This document shows, piece after piece, positions 27,039 through 37,300 of a stretch of 64,000 bases of DNA. Every line of letters begins with the position of its first letter. The stretch's first letter is position 1. The notes beneath the pieces are model-generated. The model saw only the letters and a list, made by a program, of their open reading frames with translations, had not been told where the DNA came from and made no database searches. Location of the stretch: assembly GCA_035998445.1 (NCBI GenBank), contig DASYHQ010000013.1, positions 1 to 64,000 of the forward strand, in the 5' to 3' direction. Source of the stretch: Tepidisphaeraceae bacterium (GTDB taxonomy: Bacteria > Planctomycetota > Phycisphaerae > Tepidisphaerales > Tepidisphaeraceae). The translations under genes were made by a program, and so were the position numbers.

Positions 27039-28788
27039 TTATTGCGGTGGTAAGGCGTCGACCAGCACGATCACCGGCCGCTCGGAAACGTTCAGCGTCA
27101 GGCCCCGGTTCTCCAGGTTCAGCGGCTGCTCCTTGCCGTTGATCTCGCCCTTGACGAACTCGACGAGCGTCGCCGTCGTGGCGGGGCCGAGGTTGGTGAG
27201 GGCGAAGTCGTCGACGGTGCGATCATCAGACGTGGGACACCACGCCACGTACGCGCCGCGGCCGTCGTCGGCGCGGAAGCGGTAGATCCAGACGTTCTCG
27301 TTGCCCGACGCCACGTCGCCGTCGAAGCGCATGCCGGTGAGGCGGCTCTTGAACGTGTAGGTGTAGTACCACGAGCTCTTCGGAGTCCAGTCGCCCTTGA
27401 CGCCCGTCAGGCCGCTCGTGCCGTACTTGCCGCCGACATCCTTTTTAACGGCGACCACGTCGCGCAGCATGTATTGCGCCGCCCGGTCGACTCCGCCGGC
27501 GGCGATGGCGAGATACGAACGCAGCAGCCAGCGGCCCTGCACCTCTTCCGTGTCGTCGTCACCGATTGCCGGCGCGCCTTGGACCGATCCCTCCGCCGTG
27601 TCATAGCCGAATTCGGTCAGCCAGAATTCTTTGCCGGGCAGGTAGCGATTGCGCCAGTCGACCATCTCGGCGAGCTTCTCGCGCAGCTTGTCTTCTTCGG
27701 GGCTCACGCCGCGCCGGCTGTTGCCTTGGCCACCGAGATCGTTCGAGTAGGTGTGGACGTTGAGGATGTCGGCCGGAAAGTCGCCCTTGCGGTTCCAGTC
27801 GGCCCACATCTTCATGGACTTGATGTAGTCGAGTTGAAGCCCCGCGAGTCCGCCCATCGACAGCTTGGCGTTCCGGTCGGCGTTCTTGACGCCAAACGTG
27901 TCGCCCATCGTGCCCATGTGGCCGTCGTAGTCGGCGCTCGTCTGCGCGGCCAGTTCGTAGGGCGTGGAGTAGACTTCGCGATCGCGCCAGTGGGCGTTCG
28001 GCTCGTTGGCGTTCTCGAAGTTCTGAATGAGGTTCAGCCCGCTGACGCGTGGCTGGTTCGGCGCCAGCTTCAGCTTCTCGTCGGCCACCTTCGCGCTGCC
28101 GTAGCGGGCGGCGAACTGGAACATGTAGTCGGCATGGGCCTCGTACGACTTCGGGTCGGTGGCGTCGGTGTCACCCCTGTCCATCGGCTTGTTTTCGAGG
28201 TGATTGTCATCGAGCCAGCGCACGCTGCCCTTCAGCGTCGGGGCCACCATGATGCCGGCGTCCTTCAGCTGCTTATAGTAATCGTCGAAGTTCCACGCGC
28301 CGCCGCCCGCGTATGAGGGCGCGAAGGCGTTGAGGTTGTTCGGGTACGGCTCGTTGCCCGCATCCCACGACCAGCTGTGGTACTCGCGGATGTAGCCGAC
28401 GGCCTTCATCTTGTCGATCGGGTCGTCGATGAAGGCGTTCGTGCCAATCATGGCGTCCATCGTGGGCAGGCGCATCGGCTTGGGCTCGGGGATTGCCGGC
28501 TTCTGCACCGGCTCGAGCGCCGAGCCGTACAGCACGATCTCTGGCATGCCGCCGCCCTGCCCCGTTGCGACCACGCGCAGGTAGCGGGTTTTCACGTCTA
28601 CCTTGTGGCCGTTCCAGCTCTTGAAGTTCCCCAGGCCGTCCTTCACGAGCGGCTGCCAGTCGAACGGCTTGCCGCTCTCGACGACGAAGTCCATCTTGCC
28701 GTTCGTGTCGTACAGGTAGACGTCGGTGAGCTGGTGCGCTGCGCCGAGATCGATGATGACGCTTAGCGGGAAGTAGAAGGGGCGCGAC
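27039..28788 (-). pseudogene. clan-A glycosidase with F5/8-type domain, 5'-truncated
   Basis: The minus-strand frame encodes the end of an F5/8-type C (discoidin) domain: LSVIIDLGAAHQLTDVYLYD and VDVKTRYLRVVATGQGGGMP. A TIM-barrel glycosidase domain follows, with both probable catalytic glutamates: acid/base in NFENANEPNAHWRD and nucleophile in KEFWLTEFGYDTAEG. It ends NVSERPVIVLVDALPPQ. Sequence upstream of about 28788 is unrelated and belongs to the plus-strand fragment, so the signal peptide and start of the discoidin domain are gone. In-frame ATG codons upstream exist only inside the foreign sequence. The catalytic part is uninterrupted, so inactivation looks recent. Confidence 0.7.
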
Positions 28789-28790
28789 GG

Positions 28791-29334
28791 TAAACCGGTC
28801 GGCATCTGGCAGAGCGAAGGGGCCTTCAACGTTCCCAGTCGCACTTGGCTGCGGACGATGCGCAACCCCGAGGCCCTGCCCGAAACGGTCGGCGCGCTCA
28901 CGGCAGGGTTTGCGGCCCAACTGGCGGTCCTGAAGGCCAGCGGTGTCGAGCGGAACTTTCACTATCCCGCGCCCAACGCCGGCGCCTTCGGGCGGTTGGT
29001 CTATCGGAACGATTTCGCCTACGGTGACGACGCGTTCGGCAACCCGTTGCCTCTGTGGGCCGCCCACGCCGCGGCGGTGAAGTTTCTGGACGGCATGCCA
29101 CCGGTGAACGACGAACCGCTGCGCGAGCTTCGCATTGCCAACGAACAGGTCTGGCTGGCAAGCTTCCAGCGGGAAGACAAACGCGTCTGGGTCGCCTGGA
29201 CCGCGGGTCAACCGATCCGCGCCTCAGACCTCCCCGTTCCCTCCGATGCCGCCGCCTACGACACCACGGGCAACCCGGTGGCCACTGCAGCCACCGCACA
29301 GGTCGACTGGCGCCCCATCTATTTCGTCAAATGA
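28791..29334 (+). pseudogene. C-terminal fragment of a second clan-A glycosidase
   Basis: The frame starts in mid-protein with GKPVGIWQSEGAFNVPSRTW, where the Glu in IWQSEG is placed like a barrel nucleophile. It continues AALPLWAAHAAAV-type helices (NPLPLWAAHAAAVKFLDGMP) and ends with a beta domain (VWLASFQREDKRVWVAWTAG, VDWRPIYFVK). No start, signal peptide or acid/base region is present. It faces away from the truncated gene on the minus strand and meets it at about 28790. 29335-29510 downstream has no supported feature. Confidence 0.6.
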
Positions 29335-29510
29335 CCTTCGACGCATCTCGACAGCCCGCCCAAACGGACGGCCGCCCGAAGTCGGAAACGTGCAGTACAA
29401 GGGAGAGATCCATGAGGGGGGAACCCGATGTCATGGTCGGTCCCGAGCGATTCCAGCACGTGATAGCCTGAATCGCCAACCAAATTGTCCAAGCAACGAT
29501 CTAAAAAAAT

Positions 29511-29542
29511 TTGCATTAGCACATTCTAATTGTATATTAGAA
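29511..29542 (+). promoter_or_regulatory. promoter with a perfect palindromic operator over the -10 box
   Basis: TTGCAT (29511-29516) and TATATT (29533-29538) are separated by 16 bp and make a good sigma-70-like promoter. The -10 box lies inside TTCTAAT-TGTAT-ATTAGAA (29524-29542), a perfect 7-bp inverted repeat with a 5-bp spacer. Transcription would start only a few bases before the ATG at 29550, so the LacI mRNA would be nearly leaderless. A regulator bound here would block polymerase, which fits autorepression. Confidence 0.7.
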
Positions 29543-29549
29543 CCATCTA

Positions 29550-30584
29550 ATGACGGTCACGCTGGACACGATCGCGAAGCATGTCGGGTTAAGCCGGCAG
29601 ACCGTGGCGTTCGTGTTAGGTGATCGGCCGCACCTGTTCCGCGAAGAGACCCGACGGCGAGTTTTTGCGGCGGCACAGGAACTCGGATATCGGCGAAACG
29701 TGGCGGCGGTTGCGATGAATCAGGGCCGGTACAACGCGATTGGGTTGCTCCAATCAGCGGTGACGGGTCTAGGTGCCGTGCATCCGAATTTCCTCGCGGC
29801 GGTGCTTGAGTCGCTCCGAGAGGCAAAAATGCATCTAAGCATCGGCCAGTTGGACGACGCTGCGTTGACCGACCAGCGAGCCATGCCGAACCTGATGAAC
29901 GACTGGGCGATCGACGGCCTCATCATTTCATACATCGCGAACTATCCGAAGCGCCTCGTCGACATCCTGCATCGTTATCGCCTCCCGGCCATCTGGACGA
30001 ACGTGAAGCGTGACCACGACTCAGTCTATCCGGACGATTACGCCGGTGCCCGACAAGCGACCGAACTCCTGCTCGCCCAAGGGCACCGCAAGATCGGGTT
30101 CGTCCGCCACGGTGACGCGGTGCATTACAGTTCGCAGGATCGATGGTCCGGTTACGGCGATGCGATGCGTTCCGACGGCCTTGAGCCCCGTCGGCTCGGA
30201 ACTGGCGTCCACAATTCGGACGTGACCACGCCAGCGTGGCACGCCGAACTTCTGACGAGCATTCGCGCGTGGCTGCAGTCCCCCGACCGACCGTCAGCCG
30301 TGGTGGTGGATGACGACCAGGCGGCGCCGCTCATCGTCCACGTTTGCGAGTTTCTCGGTATTGCGCTTGGGTCGGAACTGTCGGTCGTCAACCTCACGCG
30401 TGACCCGTCACCGGTGCTGGGGCGCGTGCTGACGACCATGCGGATCCCGACTGGCGGCCTCGGACACGTGGCCGTCCCCTTGCTGCTGCAGAAGATCGCC
30501 GCCAGTGCGACTGACCTTCCGTCGGTCGCCGTCCCGTACAAGGTGGTCCATCCGGACGTCACGTGCCGTCCGCCCGTCGGTTGA
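29550..30584 (+). CDS. LacI-family transcriptional regulator (Block B), paralogue of the one at 51.4-52.5 kb
   Basis: This 344-residue protein has a LacI HTH (TLDTIAKHVGLSRQTVAFVL, GDRPHLFREETRRRVFAAAQ) and an effector-binding core (QGRYNAIGLLQSAVTGLGAV, WAIDGLIISYIANYPKRLVD, LLAQGHRKIGFVRHGDAVHY, PSAVVVDDDQAAPLIVHVCE). It is the same length as the LacI protein encoded at 52461-51427 and shares long blocks with it, including SRQTVAFVLGDRPHLFREET around the recognition helix. A perfect palindrome overlaps its promoter. The downstream co-directional genes (pseudopilin, PEP-CTERM proteins, beta-helix protein, GH2-like enzyme) are the likely targets. There is no ribosome site, which fits a leaderless message. 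Confidence 0.92.
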   Translation: MTVTLDTIAKHVGLSRQTVAFVLGDRPHLFREETRRRVFAAAQELGYRRNVAAVAMNQGRYNAIGLLQSAVTGLGAVHPNFLAAVLESLREAKMHLSIGQLDDAALTDQRAMPNLMNDWAIDGLIISYIANYPKRLVDILHRYRLPAIWTNVKRDHDSVYPDDYAGARQATELLLAQGHRKIGFVRHGDAVHYSSQDRWSGYGDAMRSDGLEPRRLGTGVHNSDVTTPAWHAELLTSIRAWLQSPDRPSAVVVDDDQAAPLIVHVCEFLGIALGSELSVVNLTRDPSPVLGRVLTTMRIPTGGLGHVAVPLLLQKIAASATDLPSVAVPYKVVHPDVTCRPPVG

Positions 30585-30662
30585 ACGTTTGTGAACGGTA
30601 GCGACGCCAGTAAGCGCCGCCCATGTCTGAAGCCAGAGTTGCAAAGAGAAAGAGAGGCCAAC

Positions 30663-31520
30663 ATGCGTCGCACCCGAGCCTTCACATTGGTTGAATTACT
30701 TGTAGTTATAGGAATTATCGCCCTATTAATCTCGATTCTGCTGCCTTCCCTGAACAAGGCCCGCGCCGCGGCGAACGCGGTCGCCTGTGCCAGCAACATG
30801 CGGCAAATTGGGCAGGCGTTCTACATGTACGTGAACGACAACAAGGGTTCACTCCCGTTCGGCCATGTGCGGTACTCGGCGTCGGTCAGCCTGACCTGGG
30901 AAGATCAAATGATGCCCTACCTTGGCAACAGGCGCATGACCGATGCGATGAAGGAGGGCAGTTCAGGATGGTTCGGCACGGCGGCGGGCGATCCGAACAA
31001 CATTGAGAAGGCCCGCACGAAGATCCTGGTCTGTCCCACGGATGACATCGAGCGCGGACTGAACTACGTGCCGATCACCTATCACATGGTCAGCCGATGG
31101 GGCGCGATTCCCGCGACCAGTTGGGTGAACAACTGGTTGGGCGTGGCCGCCGATGTCGACTTCACGACTACAAACACCGCCGCCAGCAACTATCCCAATC
31201 CGAGAGTCGGCACGCAGGCCTTCAAACTGGCGGCCGCTAAGAAGAGCTCTGAGGTCTTCCTGCTGGCCGAGCGCTCCAGCCGCTTTGACCGCCTTGGCTA
31301 TTACGGTGGTCCCGGCGACGTGCTGGTCGGTCGGATTGAGGGATATCAAGGCATGAATGACACCGGCTACTTCACCCGGTTTCTCCACCAGAAGAAGAAC
31401 AACTTCCTCTTCGTCGATGGCCACGTGGAGACGTTGAACCCCAACACCACGGTCGGCACGGGCGCCACCTCGTCCCTCATTTACCCGCAGGGCCCGTGGA
31501 CGCGCTTCGATGGAGACTAA
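30663..31520 (+). CDS. pseudopilin-like protein with H-X9-DG tail
   Basis: GAGAGG precedes ATG 30663. The 285-residue protein begins with a short basic leader and the prepilin signal [20 protein letters not shown] (cleavage and methylation at A/F, Glu+5 present). The helix [20 protein letters not shown] and a globular domain follow, with a C-terminal [17 protein letters not shown]. That histidine-X9-DG element marks the planctomycete minor-pseudopilin group. These proteins assemble on type II secretion or pilus-like machinery. The gene lies 78 nt after the LacI gene and opens a series of secreted-protein genes, so it may be part of a substrate-capturing or exporting fibre. No assembly ATPase is in the window. 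Confidence 0.88.
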   Translation: MRRTRAFTLVELLVVIGIIALLISILLPSLNKARAAANAVACASNMRQIGQAFYMYVNDNKGSLPFGHVRYSASVSLTWEDQMMPYLGNRRMTDAMKEGSSGWFGTAAGDPNNIEKARTKILVCPTDDIERGLNYVPITYHMVSRWGAIPATSWVNNWLGVAADVDFTTTNTAASNYPNPRVGTQAFKLAAAKKSSEVFLLAERSSRFDRLGYYGGPGDVLVGRIEGYQGMNDTGYFTRFLHQKKNNFLFVDGHVETLNPNTTVGTGATSSLIYPQGPWTRFDGD

Positions 31521-31725
31521 TGTGTCGTTGGCTGATCGGTGGCACAGTGCGCGCAAAGGCGGTCACTGCGAATCGTGAATCGGCCACTCCGCTTCACGCG
31601 TAGCAAATGTGCCTGCGTCAAATGCACCTCGGTCGAGAACAATTGTTGACTCGGAATGGAATGTCCCGGCGCATGTCAGGTTGACTGCACGTCGGCGAGC
31701 TGAATGGGGTCCTCTTTCTATTGAC

Positions 31726-31741
31726 GTCGCCTGCGGGCGAC
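31726..31741. other. small leader hairpin before a PEP-CTERM gene
   Basis: GTCGCC (31726-31731) pairs with GGCGAC (31736-31741) over a TGCG tetraloop, directly before the AAGGAGC ribosome site of the next gene. It could stabilise the mRNA end or affect translation. The rest of the 31521-31754 gap shows nothing clear. Confidence 0.35.
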
Positions 31742-31754
31742 ACAAGGAGCAAGT

Positions 31755-32693
31755 ATGCGAGGCGGAGTATTCTCAGTATGTGTGGCCGTGACGACGCTTG
31801 GGATGACGGGGGCGATGAGCCAGGCCGCATCGATCATCAGTGAAGGTTTTGATTATACCTTGGGAGCGACCAACCCCGACCCAGATGGTGGTGCAAACGG
31901 CGGGAACGGCTTTCCGGCCTCGAACGCCAGCAATCCAGCATCAACGGGCATTGGTCTACGCTCGTCTTGGGGAGCGAACACGACTGTCGTTGAAGGTTTA
32001 AGTTACGGCAACCTCGCGACCAGCGGTAATGCGCTTCAGCACGCCGGAACTGGTTTTGTCGACGGAGCCGTCGTCTACCGATCCGTGACCCCTGACCCGT
32101 TCATCGGCTACCGGGCTGACGGGACGACGGGTGCGCTGAATAACAACAACGGAGGCCTCCTCGGTGGTGACGGGACAACGCTTTTCTTCAGCTATCTGGC
32201 AAAGTTCTCAGACGTGACGAAGACGAATCGTTTCTCATTATCGGGCAACGACGGTGCAGAGAACTTCTTCATCGGCTTGAACGGCACGAACGGAAACATC
32301 ACGATCGTGGGTCCGAACGGGACCGACTTCGGCGTGACCAGGACCACAACCTCGACTGGTGCTGTCGCCGCGTCGAACGGGCAAACAAATCTGATCGTGG
32401 GCCGCATCGATTTCGCCTCGCCCAACGATTCTTTGTCGGTCTGGGTGAACCCCGACCTGGCTACGTTCAATGGTGCACAACCTGCCGACCTTACGGCGAC
32501 GACCACTGCCCAACTCTCGGTCTGGCAGATGAAGTTCAATGGCACCACGGCCAATAACATGACCCTGGACGAACTGCGTCTGGGCACGGCATTGGCCGAC
32601 GTCACCCCGACTGCCGTCCCCGAACCCGCCTCCATGGCGGTGCTGGCGATCGGGGCGATGGGCCTGCTGGCCCGTCGTCGTCGGTCGATGTAA
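31755..32693 (+). CDS. PEP-CTERM protein, lectin-like beta fold
   Basis: AAGGAGC precedes ATG 31755. The 312-residue protein has a signal peptide (VCVAVTTLGMTGAMSQAASI). A beta-sandwich-like body follows (SEGFDYTLGATNPDPDGGAN, TLFFSYLAKFSDVTKTNRFS, LIVGRIDFASPNDSLSVWVN, NMTLDELRLGTALADVTP), a pattern typical of concanavalin/LamG-like domains in planctomycete PEP-CTERM proteins. It ends VPEPASMAVLAIGAMGLLAR plus arginines. It is likely anchored at the surface and may bind carbohydrate; binding residues are not identifiable. It follows the pseudopilin gene in the Block B run. Confidence 0.88.
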   Translation: MRGGVFSVCVAVTTLGMTGAMSQAASIISEGFDYTLGATNPDPDGGANGGNGFPASNASNPASTGIGLRSSWGANTTVVEGLSYGNLATSGNALQHAGTGFVDGAVVYRSVTPDPFIGYRADGTTGALNNNNGGLLGGDGTTLFFSYLAKFSDVTKTNRFSLSGNDGAENFFIGLNGTNGNITIVGPNGTDFGVTRTTTSTGAVAASNGQTNLIVGRIDFASPNDSLSVWVNPDLATFNGAQPADLTATTTAQLSVWQMKFNGTTANNMTLDELRLGTALADVTPTAVPEPASMAVLAIGAMGLLARRRRSM

Positions 32694-32775
32694 CAGTCTT
32701 CCTCCAAACGCCAGCGCGCCGGTTAACGCCGGCACGCGGGCTTGCCCCGCCTGCCCAATTCCTTGGAGGAGTGAG

Positions 32776-34317
32776 ATGTCACGAGGTTCCCGCTGCTCGT
32801 CCGCGAGTGCCCGCCACCGCTGTCGGCTGATTCTCGCGGCCGTGGCGACCGCCGTGACGTGGTGCTTCACCGCGGTTGATCCGGCCGCCGCGCAGTCGAC
32901 CGATTTCGCGTTTACGCAATACGGTACGTACTACACGATCCCCAACGGGCCGGCGCGGGTCTGGTTGCCGGACACGGGCACGCCACTGCGCGGATTGATG
33001 GTGTTCGACAATTTCGCGCCGGACAACTCCTCACAGCCCAGCTTCAGCAAAGATCCGACCGCCATCACCGCCTACCGAAACGCCGCCGCCGCGATGGGGT
33101 TTGGGTTGCTGACGACGCCGAAGTCGATCGATGGGCTGTCGGCCGATAAGACGCAGCAGACGATCGACGGGCTGCTCAACGCCGCAGCGACGGCGACCGG
33201 GCGGGGGCAGGTGGCGAACCTGCCGATCGTGCCGATCGGGTTTTCGGGTGGGGGACGCGACGCGTTACGCGTCGGCCAGCGATACCCGTCGCGCGTCATC
33301 ACCTACGTCGCCAACCGCATCACCGGCGAGATGGTCACCGAGATCCAGAACAACCGCCCCGTCAGCGGCGTTCAGCCGGGCTGGCAGTCGGTGCCGGGTT
33401 TGTTCCTCGCCGGCGCCGTCGACGACAACGAGCGCCCGAGCTGGATCTCGGCCTCGGTGATGAAGGGTGGGCCGAACAACGGCACCACCCGCACGGCCGT
33501 CGGTTCCGCCATCCGCGAGATGGGAGGCCTGGCGGCGCTGGGCGTATTGCCGGAACGGGGCCACAGCGACGATCACGCGAACGCCACGATCAGCGAGGGG
33601 TACGAGTTCTCGATGTACTGGATCGCCCGCAACGCGGCCGCACGCCTGCCGGCCGGCGTGGCATCCGCGACGCCAGGTAATCCGGTTGCGCTGACGCCTC
33701 TTTCGAAGACGAGCGGCTGGCTCGGTGAAGCCGATCGCTACCAGACTGTGAATGACCCGTACGGCGCCGGCGATCCGTTGCCCGACACCCGCGCCGGCAC
33801 GAGCGTGTTCAAGCCGATCGCGGCCTACGCCGACTTTGCGGGCGACAAGGAGGCCGCATCGTGGATGGTCGATCAGGACCTGGCCTTCGCCTATCGCGCC
33901 GCGCTCTCGAACGACGGCGGACACCACAGCCGCAATTCGCTGCGCAGCGGCACGCCACTGCTGTTCACTTCCATCGCGCCGCTGCAGAACTTCGACCAGG
34001 GCGCCGTGGCGAACCTGGCGATCAATCCGCGCGACTTCGACGACGCCATCGCCATCAGCAAGATGGACTTCTACGACGGCGCGACGTTCCTAGGCAGCGA
34101 CACGCTGGGCAGCGACGGTTGGGGCATCACGGTGCCGCTGACGGAGGCCGGCGTTCGCGGGCTGAACGTGGTGGCAACGCGTGATGACGGGCAGATGCGT
34201 GCGGGTTTCCGCGCCATCGCCGTGCAGCCGACGGCCGTGCCCGAGCCGGCGTCCCTTAGCCTGCTCGGCCTGGCCGCCTGTGGGCTGCTTCGCCGACGCG
34301 GACGTACGACCCGCTGA
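32776..34317 (+). CDS. PEP-CTERM-anchored alpha/beta-hydrolase-like protein
   Basis: GGAGGAG precedes ATG 32776. The 513-residue protein has a signal peptide (LILAAVATAVTWCFTAVDPA, cleavage AAA-Q). The hydrolase-type core has a nucleophile-elbow-like VPIGFSGGGRDALRVGQRYP, preceded by a strand, and a histidine-bearing LPERGHSDDHANATI that could supply the base. A central segment with SNDGGHHSRNSLRSGTPLLF and a C-terminal Ig-like beta domain (DDAIAISKMDFYDGATFLGS) follow, then VPEPASLSLLGLAACGLLRR. It may be a surface esterase removing acetyl or aromatic groups from polysaccharide. The fold call is moderate; PEP-CTERM sorting is clear. Confidence 0.8.
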   Translation: MSRGSRCSSASARHRCRLILAAVATAVTWCFTAVDPAAAQSTDFAFTQYGTYYTIPNGPARVWLPDTGTPLRGLMVFDNFAPDNSSQPSFSKDPTAITAYRNAAAAMGFGLLTTPKSIDGLSADKTQQTIDGLLNAAATATGRGQVANLPIVPIGFSGGGRDALRVGQRYPSRVITYVANRITGEMVTEIQNNRPVSGVQPGWQSVPGLFLAGAVDDNERPSWISASVMKGGPNNGTTRTAVGSAIREMGGLAALGVLPERGHSDDHANATISEGYEFSMYWIARNAAARLPAGVASATPGNPVALTPLSKTSGWLGEADRYQTVNDPYGAGDPLPDTRAGTSVFKPIAAYADFAGDKEAASWMVDQDLAFAYRAALSNDGGHHSRNSLRSGTPLLFTSIAPLQNFDQGAVANLAINPRDFDDAIAISKMDFYDGATFLGSDTLGSDGWGITVPLTEAGVRGLNVVATRDDGQMRAGFRAIAVQPTAVPEPASLSLLGLAACGLLRRRGRTTR

Positions 34318-34340
34318 TCCCAAATTGGTAAGAGGCGCCG

Positions 34341-37300
34341 ATGAATCATTCAGTGCACGCGCGTCGCTGTCGTCGTCGTTCGAACGCTTCACATTGGATC
34401 GAGAATCTCGAGGCCCGGTTCCTGCTGACGTCGTACTTCGTATCGACGGCGGGCAGCGACGTGAACCCCGGCACGTCGATCGACGAACCGCTGCGGACCA
34501 TCCAGCAGGCGGTGAACGCGGCGATGCCGGGGGACACGGTGTTCGTGCGCGGCGGCACGTATCGCGAGACGGTCTCCACGCCACGCTCGGGCACGGCGCT
34601 GGCGCGCATCACGATCCAGAACTACGGGGACGAAGTCGTAACCGTCAGCGGCACGGACGTCATCACCGGCAGTTGGGCGTCAGTCAGCAACGAGGTCTAC
34701 CGCGCGCCGATGCCGTGGAACTACCAGTTTGAAAACCAAGTTGCGACGTACGATTCCAACCAGGTATTCCTTGACGGCCAAATGATGGAACTGGCCCGCT
34801 GGCCCAACCAGACCGGCAGCGACCCCAACCGTCCGACGAACGCGTTCGCCGACTCGGTCACGTTCTCCAAGAGCGATCCGAACCTGACCAGCAATGACTT
34901 GGCGACGTTCCACGACACCGACTTCACCGATAACCCTGCCCGCTGGGTGGGTGCCAAGATATGGGTCAACCTGTCGCGCACCGGTTGGGACGGTCAGGGC
35001 CAGACGGGGACCGTCGTCTCGGCGACGACCGGCAGCATCACGGTGAAGGGGATCGACACGCGCGGTGGCACCGGCCCCTGGAGCATCGGCGCCGGCACCG
35101 AGTACTACCTGTTCCAGCCGACGCTGGCAGCTCTGAACAATGCGGGCGGTATCGCCGCCGGCCTCGATCGCGGCGAGTGGTTCGTCGATAGCGCATCGCA
35201 GCAGGTTTACCTGCGCACGCCCACGGGTGCGGCACCCGTCGCTGGCGCGGTCGAAGCGAAACGCCGCACGTACGGCCTGAACCTCGACGGCGACAGTCAC
35301 CTGACCGTCAAGGGAATCAACCTGTTCGGTACGTCGCTGACGACCGACAACCTCGCGGCAAACCGCAACGTGACCGGCGGGGTTGCGACCGCCAGCAACA
35401 TCCTGATCGACGGGATGAACGCACGCTTCGTCTCCCACTTCACCGACCAGGCCGGCAACTACCAGATGCAATGGCTGCAGAAGTCCGGTCTTATCCTCAG
35501 CGGCACGAGCATCACGTTCCAGAATGGCGACGTGCGCAATAGTGCGGGTTCGGGCATCAGCATCTTCGGCCGGCAGAACCGCGTGCTGAACAACGTCTTT
35601 CGCGACCTGAACTTTAGCGTCAGCGAGGCTGGAGCCGTCAACTTCGGCAAGACGTACGATCCCGGCAACTTCGTCGTGATCAGCGAAGATCACGAGTTCG
35701 CGTACAACACCGTCTCGCACACGCCGCAGCAGGGAATCAACTTCCGTGCGCTGAAGAACAGCACCAACGATCCCAGCGACGTCCGCGCCCGCATTCACCA
35801 CAACGTTATCCACGACGTGATGCTGCGATCGTTCGACTCGGCCGCGCTCGACTCGTTCGGGACGAACCACCAATACCTGCGCATCGACCACAACGTCATC
35901 TACAACGTGACGGGCGGCACGAACTTCGGCATCTACTTCGACTATGCGTCCGGCGGCATCGTCGACCACAACGTGATCTACAACACGCAGCGGCCCATCA
36001 ACATCAATTGGAACCCGGCAACGGGGAACCAGAACATGTGGGTGCTGAACAACGTGGCGATCGCGGAGCTGCCGTTCCTGTCGGGCATCAGCTCGTCGAG
36101 CAGCACGAGCGGCGGGAGCGTGATCCGCAACAACATCGTCAGCGCATCCCTTTACACGCCGAGCGGAGCGGTCGTCAGCAACAACATCCTGTCGAGCGAC
36201 GCGCTATTCATCGATGCGACGAACGCCAACATGGCCCTGCGCAACTACCAGCTCAAGAGCACGGCCAGCACTGCGGTCGATGCGGGCGCGAGCGTGGCCC
36301 CGTACGACGACGCGCTCGCCGACGGCCCCGACGCGGACGCCATAGCGCAGCCTGATATCGGGGCTTACGAGTACGGCGTCGCGCCCTGGGCCGCCGGCGC
36401 GGGTCGGGTGACCGTGCCATCGTCGTGGTTCATCGGTGGCGTTGCCTATCGCGACGGAAACCGAAATGCCAGCCGCGATGTGGGCGAGCCGCTGCTGGCG
36501 GGGCGAAGCGTTTACCTCGACCTGAATGGCAACGGCCTCTACGACGTCGCCAGTGAACGATCGTTCACGTCGACCGACGTACCTAAGCCCGTACCCGACC
36601 ATAACGGCAGCGCCAGCGGTGTCGCGACCGCCACGCTTACAGTGCCTGCTGGCTCCGGGACGGTCGCCGGAGTGACAGTAACGATCAGCATCGATCATCC
36701 GTGGGTCGGTGATCTCGTCGGCTACCTGATCGCGCCTGACGGCACGCGCGTGCAACTGATGAACCGGACGGGCGGCTCACAGGACAACTTCACAAATACG
36801 ACGTTCACCGACGCGGCAGGCACGGCCATCGCAAACGGTGTCGCGCCGTACACCGGCTCGTTCCGCTCAACTGAGCCGCTCGCGGCCTTCGATGGCAAGG
36901 CAGCGGGCGGAACGTGGACGCTGCGCATCGAAGACCACGCCGGTGGTGACGTCGGGGCGATCAAGGCGTTTTCCATTCGCTACGGCGTCACTGGTGACGT
37001 TGCGACGACGACGGCGGCCGACGGGTCGTACGCGTTCTACAACCTCGGCTCCGGCAACTACACCGTGCGGCAGGTCGTGCCTGTGGGCTGGTCGGCCGTT
37101 GCGCCAGCGAACGGCTACGTCGTGACGATGATTGCGGGGACTTCCGTCGTGAACCGCGACTTCGGCAGCTACGAGAACTCGACCCCGACCGTCGCCACGG
37201 CCGCCGCCGTCTTGCCCAACCCACCGACGGCCGGCACCGCCGCGGCCGCCAGCGTGCTCGGCGCTGACGCCAACGGCGCTGCGCACCTCACGTACGCCTG

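Noticed and set aside
32700-32760. terminator after the 312-aa PEP-CTERM gene
   Set aside because: Two short GC stems can be drawn but each has only about 5 bp and there is no T-run.
34680-35969. 429-codon minus-strand frame
   Set aside because: Mirror frame of the beta-helix gene; repetitive V/D/R/A composition and no ribosome site.
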